From positions 90,182,348 through 90,246,347 of the forward strand of contig CM073887.1 in NCBI GenBank assembly GCA_037176705.1: a DNA stretch of 64,000 nt, in the 5' to 3' direction. The translations under genes were made by a program, and so were the position numbers. This stretch comes from Molossus alvarezi. Lineage: Eukaryota > Chordata > Mammalia > Chiroptera > Molossidae. Shown here in pieces: positions 56,240 to 64,000 of the stretch; the first letter of the stretch is position 1, and every line of letters begins with the position of its first letter. The notes under the pieces were generated by a model. It was given only the letters and a program-made list of their open reading frames with translations, was not told where the DNA came from and did not search any database.

Positions 56240-56465
56240 TAATGATGATGATGGTGATATTGAGAGTGGTACTAGTTAGCATGGAACATGCTAAGAATGT
56301 CACATGTATCTTTTCATTTAACCTTTACTATAACCCTATGAGGCAGGAAATATTCTTCATCCCCATTTCACAGAGGAATGAACTGAGGCTTAGAGGAGTC
56401 AGGTGCCCTTTCCAAGGTCATTCAACTACTAAGTGGTAGAGCTGAACTTAAACCCAGGTACCTTT
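56240..56465 (-). repeat. MIR SINE
   Basis: AACCCTATGAGGCAGGAAAT, CCCCATTTCACAGAGGAATG, AACTGAGGCTTAGAGGAGTC and GAGCTGAACTTAAACCCAGG give a long, well preserved inverted MIR. Confidence 0.85.
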
Positions 56466-56565
56466 GACCCTGCCCCCCCGGTCTGTGCCCTTCAGTAGCA
56501 AGCTGTGCTGCTTCCCCCCTCCTCTTGAGGCAGGGGAACCATGTGTGCCTGCACGCACATATGTG

Positions 56566-56640
56566 TACGTGTAAATAGGTGTGTGTGCATGTGTGCGCCT
56601 GTGTTGTGTGTTTGTGTATGTGTGTGTGGTGTGTGGTTGC
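56566..56640. repeat. GT-rich low-complexity stretch
   Basis: Interrupted TG repeats (GTGTGTGCATGTGTGCGCCT and similar) account for the His/Thr-rich shadow frames on the opposite strand. Confidence 0.85.
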
Positions 56641-57109
56641 ACGCTTGAGGCGAGGACCCCTGTGGGCTGGTGCTCCCCTGAACCCTCACTCGGGCTCTGA
56701 GAAGCACAGAGCCCGCCTATCTATGGGCGGCTGACTTGACCACAAGCAGCAAGTGCTTCCTGGGAGGTAACGAGAGGCCGAGAGGCCGGTCATCTCCAGT
56801 TGCACCCACATTACCCAAATTGCTAACCTCACTGTGCAAAGTAAAACTGCAATTGAGTTGGTGCTGGAGGCATGTCCAAGGGATGGGAAAAACACTCAAA
56901 GTAATTTAATCAACTGATGGCAAATGCACTAAGAGGATTCTGCCACTGCCTTTAATGCTGCCCTTAAATAGAACATCAAGCCATGCCCACAGATGTTCAG
57001 ACAAACACAGTAGGACCTGTCCTGGTTATGAATCAATCGCCACTGGCCAAACACGTCAAAAGCTCACACCCCACCTTGAGAGCTTTTGCACACACAAAGG
57101 TGCACTCTG

Positions 57110-57129
57110 ACACACACACACACACACAC
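57110..57129. repeat. (CA)n microsatellite
   Basis: An uninterrupted CA run of about 10 units. Confidence 0.95.
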
Positions 57130-58672
57130 GCCTTTATAAACAGGACACTGATTTACCTTGCTAAGTTCCCAGACACACTCTGGACATCCTAGGCTCAGAA
57201 GACTGCCCGTCAGCATCTGTCCATTAGGCACCCGCCAGGCTTGTGCTGGCGCTGGCCTTCAGAGAGGGCTAGGATACAGCTTATGGCGAAATCACGAGGA
57301 AACAGTTGTGCCCCGTATGACAAGGATGGGGAAGGGTAATCCTGCCAGTGCTGCCCAGAGTGGGGGTCCAGGGTGGTCCCTCTTTCTGTCTGCTTCCCAC
57401 ACAACTTCCAGGGTGCAGCCAAAGTGGCCTAGAGAGGACCAGAGTCCCAACTTTGAGCGTTTCTGCGGAAGTTCATACTGGGCCTCTCCCCATAAAGCAG
57501 TCTCAGAGTTGGAAGGGATCTTCAAGGCCATGTTTAGCTGCCCCCTGTGGCTAGCAGCATGGCTCACCACACTCCTGCTCGAGCCTCTAGGGACGGGGAG
57601 CTCACTTCATTGTGGGGCAGGGCTGTGGTTGGAATGGTGTTCCATCTAGGAAGCAAAAATTGGTCTCTTTTTGGGGGTGCACCCTGACCCTTTGTGCTAG
57701 TCCAACTCATGGGGTCACATAGCCCAGGCTGGCTCCTCTGCCCAGCAGCTCCCCCAGCACCTTGGCACTGTTAGCGGGAACTGACCACTCACCCCACAGG
57801 TCTTCCTTCTCTGAGCCAAACATCCCCTCCTGAGCCAGCTGACCTGTCCTGAGCCAAAACTAGGGCTTCCCCCTCTTCTACCCCAAAATTGTACTTATGT
57901 TACTGTAGCTGTTGACCTGGCAGCACCCTACATGGGTGACATCATTCTGTCTTCTCACATGAACTTCTGGGAAACCACTTCAGCCCTTGAGCCAAACCAG
58001 GGCCAGTAAATACTCTTGAATTAATCCCTGTATTTCTCCAGTGGAAGGGAGTCCAGCAGAAGGCAGGTACTGCGAATGTTGCTTTTCTAACAGATTAATC
58101 AGCGTATCACACTGGGCTGTGTGAGCTCAGGGGCTCTCCCACTCAGCTCATCACATCTCACCCACAAGCAAGGCCCCCAGGCAGGCTCCCCTGGCATGAC
58201 CTCATTTCCTTTCCCCTCGTCACCTGGCTTCTGCCCTCCACAGGCCCCCCTCCCCCCCGCCATGTCCAGCTGTCTACATCCTGCCCAGCTGTAGTCCCAG
58301 AGTCTTTCCCCCACCGCCCTGGGGACCTCACCCACATGTTCTCGCCCGGGAGCCCTCCTGCCTGGCCATATTCTCTGTTAGACGGTGATCCCTCCCCCTG
58401 AGTGGTGGGCTCAGTACACAGCCCCCTCCTCTCACATCCCATCCTCACACCCACCCCCAGGCTTTAGCTGCTTCGGTCTGTACAAGGCCCTCCTGCCCTG
58501 CCCTGCCCCTCACCCCCCGCTCACCTCCCGGGCCTGGCTGCAGCTCACAGCACCATGCGCCTTGCCTCTGCCTGTGGCGGGACTTGGGTTTCTGGTACTT
58601 CCAGGCGTCAGACAACAGGTTGGAAGGCACCAAGGGTGGGATGTTGGAGAGAACAGGAGGGCCCTGCCTCTA

Positions 58673-64000
<5,328 letters not shown>

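Overview
The window is mammalian nuclear DNA and almost certainly comes from a bat. The interspersed repeats are tRNA-derived Ves-type SINEs typical of yangochiropteran bats (head GCCCTGGCCGGTTTGGCTCA, tail AATCCTCACCCGAGGA when read inverted). Alongside them are bat-style L1 and HAL1-like half-LINEs and ancient L2 and MIR copies. I cannot name the species.

The only functional gene I can support is the 3' portion of FSTL4 (follistatin-like 4) on the minus strand. Ten coding exons run from 58902 down to the TGA stop at 1453. All splice phases are compatible. Joined, they encode the last 599 residues of a protein that is 842 residues in human: the second half of the secreted glycoprotein, with two Ig domains followed by the C-terminal propeller-like region. 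The signal peptide, Kazal and EF-hand exons lie beyond 64000. The exons are 27 to 703 nt long (coding part) and the complete introns run from about 0.4 to 20 kb.

The rest is intron and 3' flank. Region 1-1452 is 3' UTR and flank. Region 2-15 kb holds the last four exons, with an old L1 (6.5-10.3 kb) peppered with Ves insertions and L2 pieces. Region 15-25 kb holds L2 with a HAL1-like element inserted in it, and two exons. Region 25-27 kb is a tight cluster of three exons including a 27-nt microexon. The 27.1-38.4 kb intron carries L1 5' fragments, a decayed TFG retropseudogene and an LTR. The 38.5-58.7 kb intron carries SINEs, a 5.3-kb defective L1, a possible second LTR and a short twin-primed L1. 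The 58.9-64 kb piece holds an old L1 3' end.

I see no sign of an undescribed biological system. The most instructive structures are a SINE inserted into an oppositely oriented SINE with both target duplications preserved, a perfect 15-bp hairpin at the edge of an LTR, the 5'-inverted L1, the TFG retrocopy, and the microexon with competing splice choices in FSTL4. Family names of repeats and comparisons with human proteins come from memory, not from a search.
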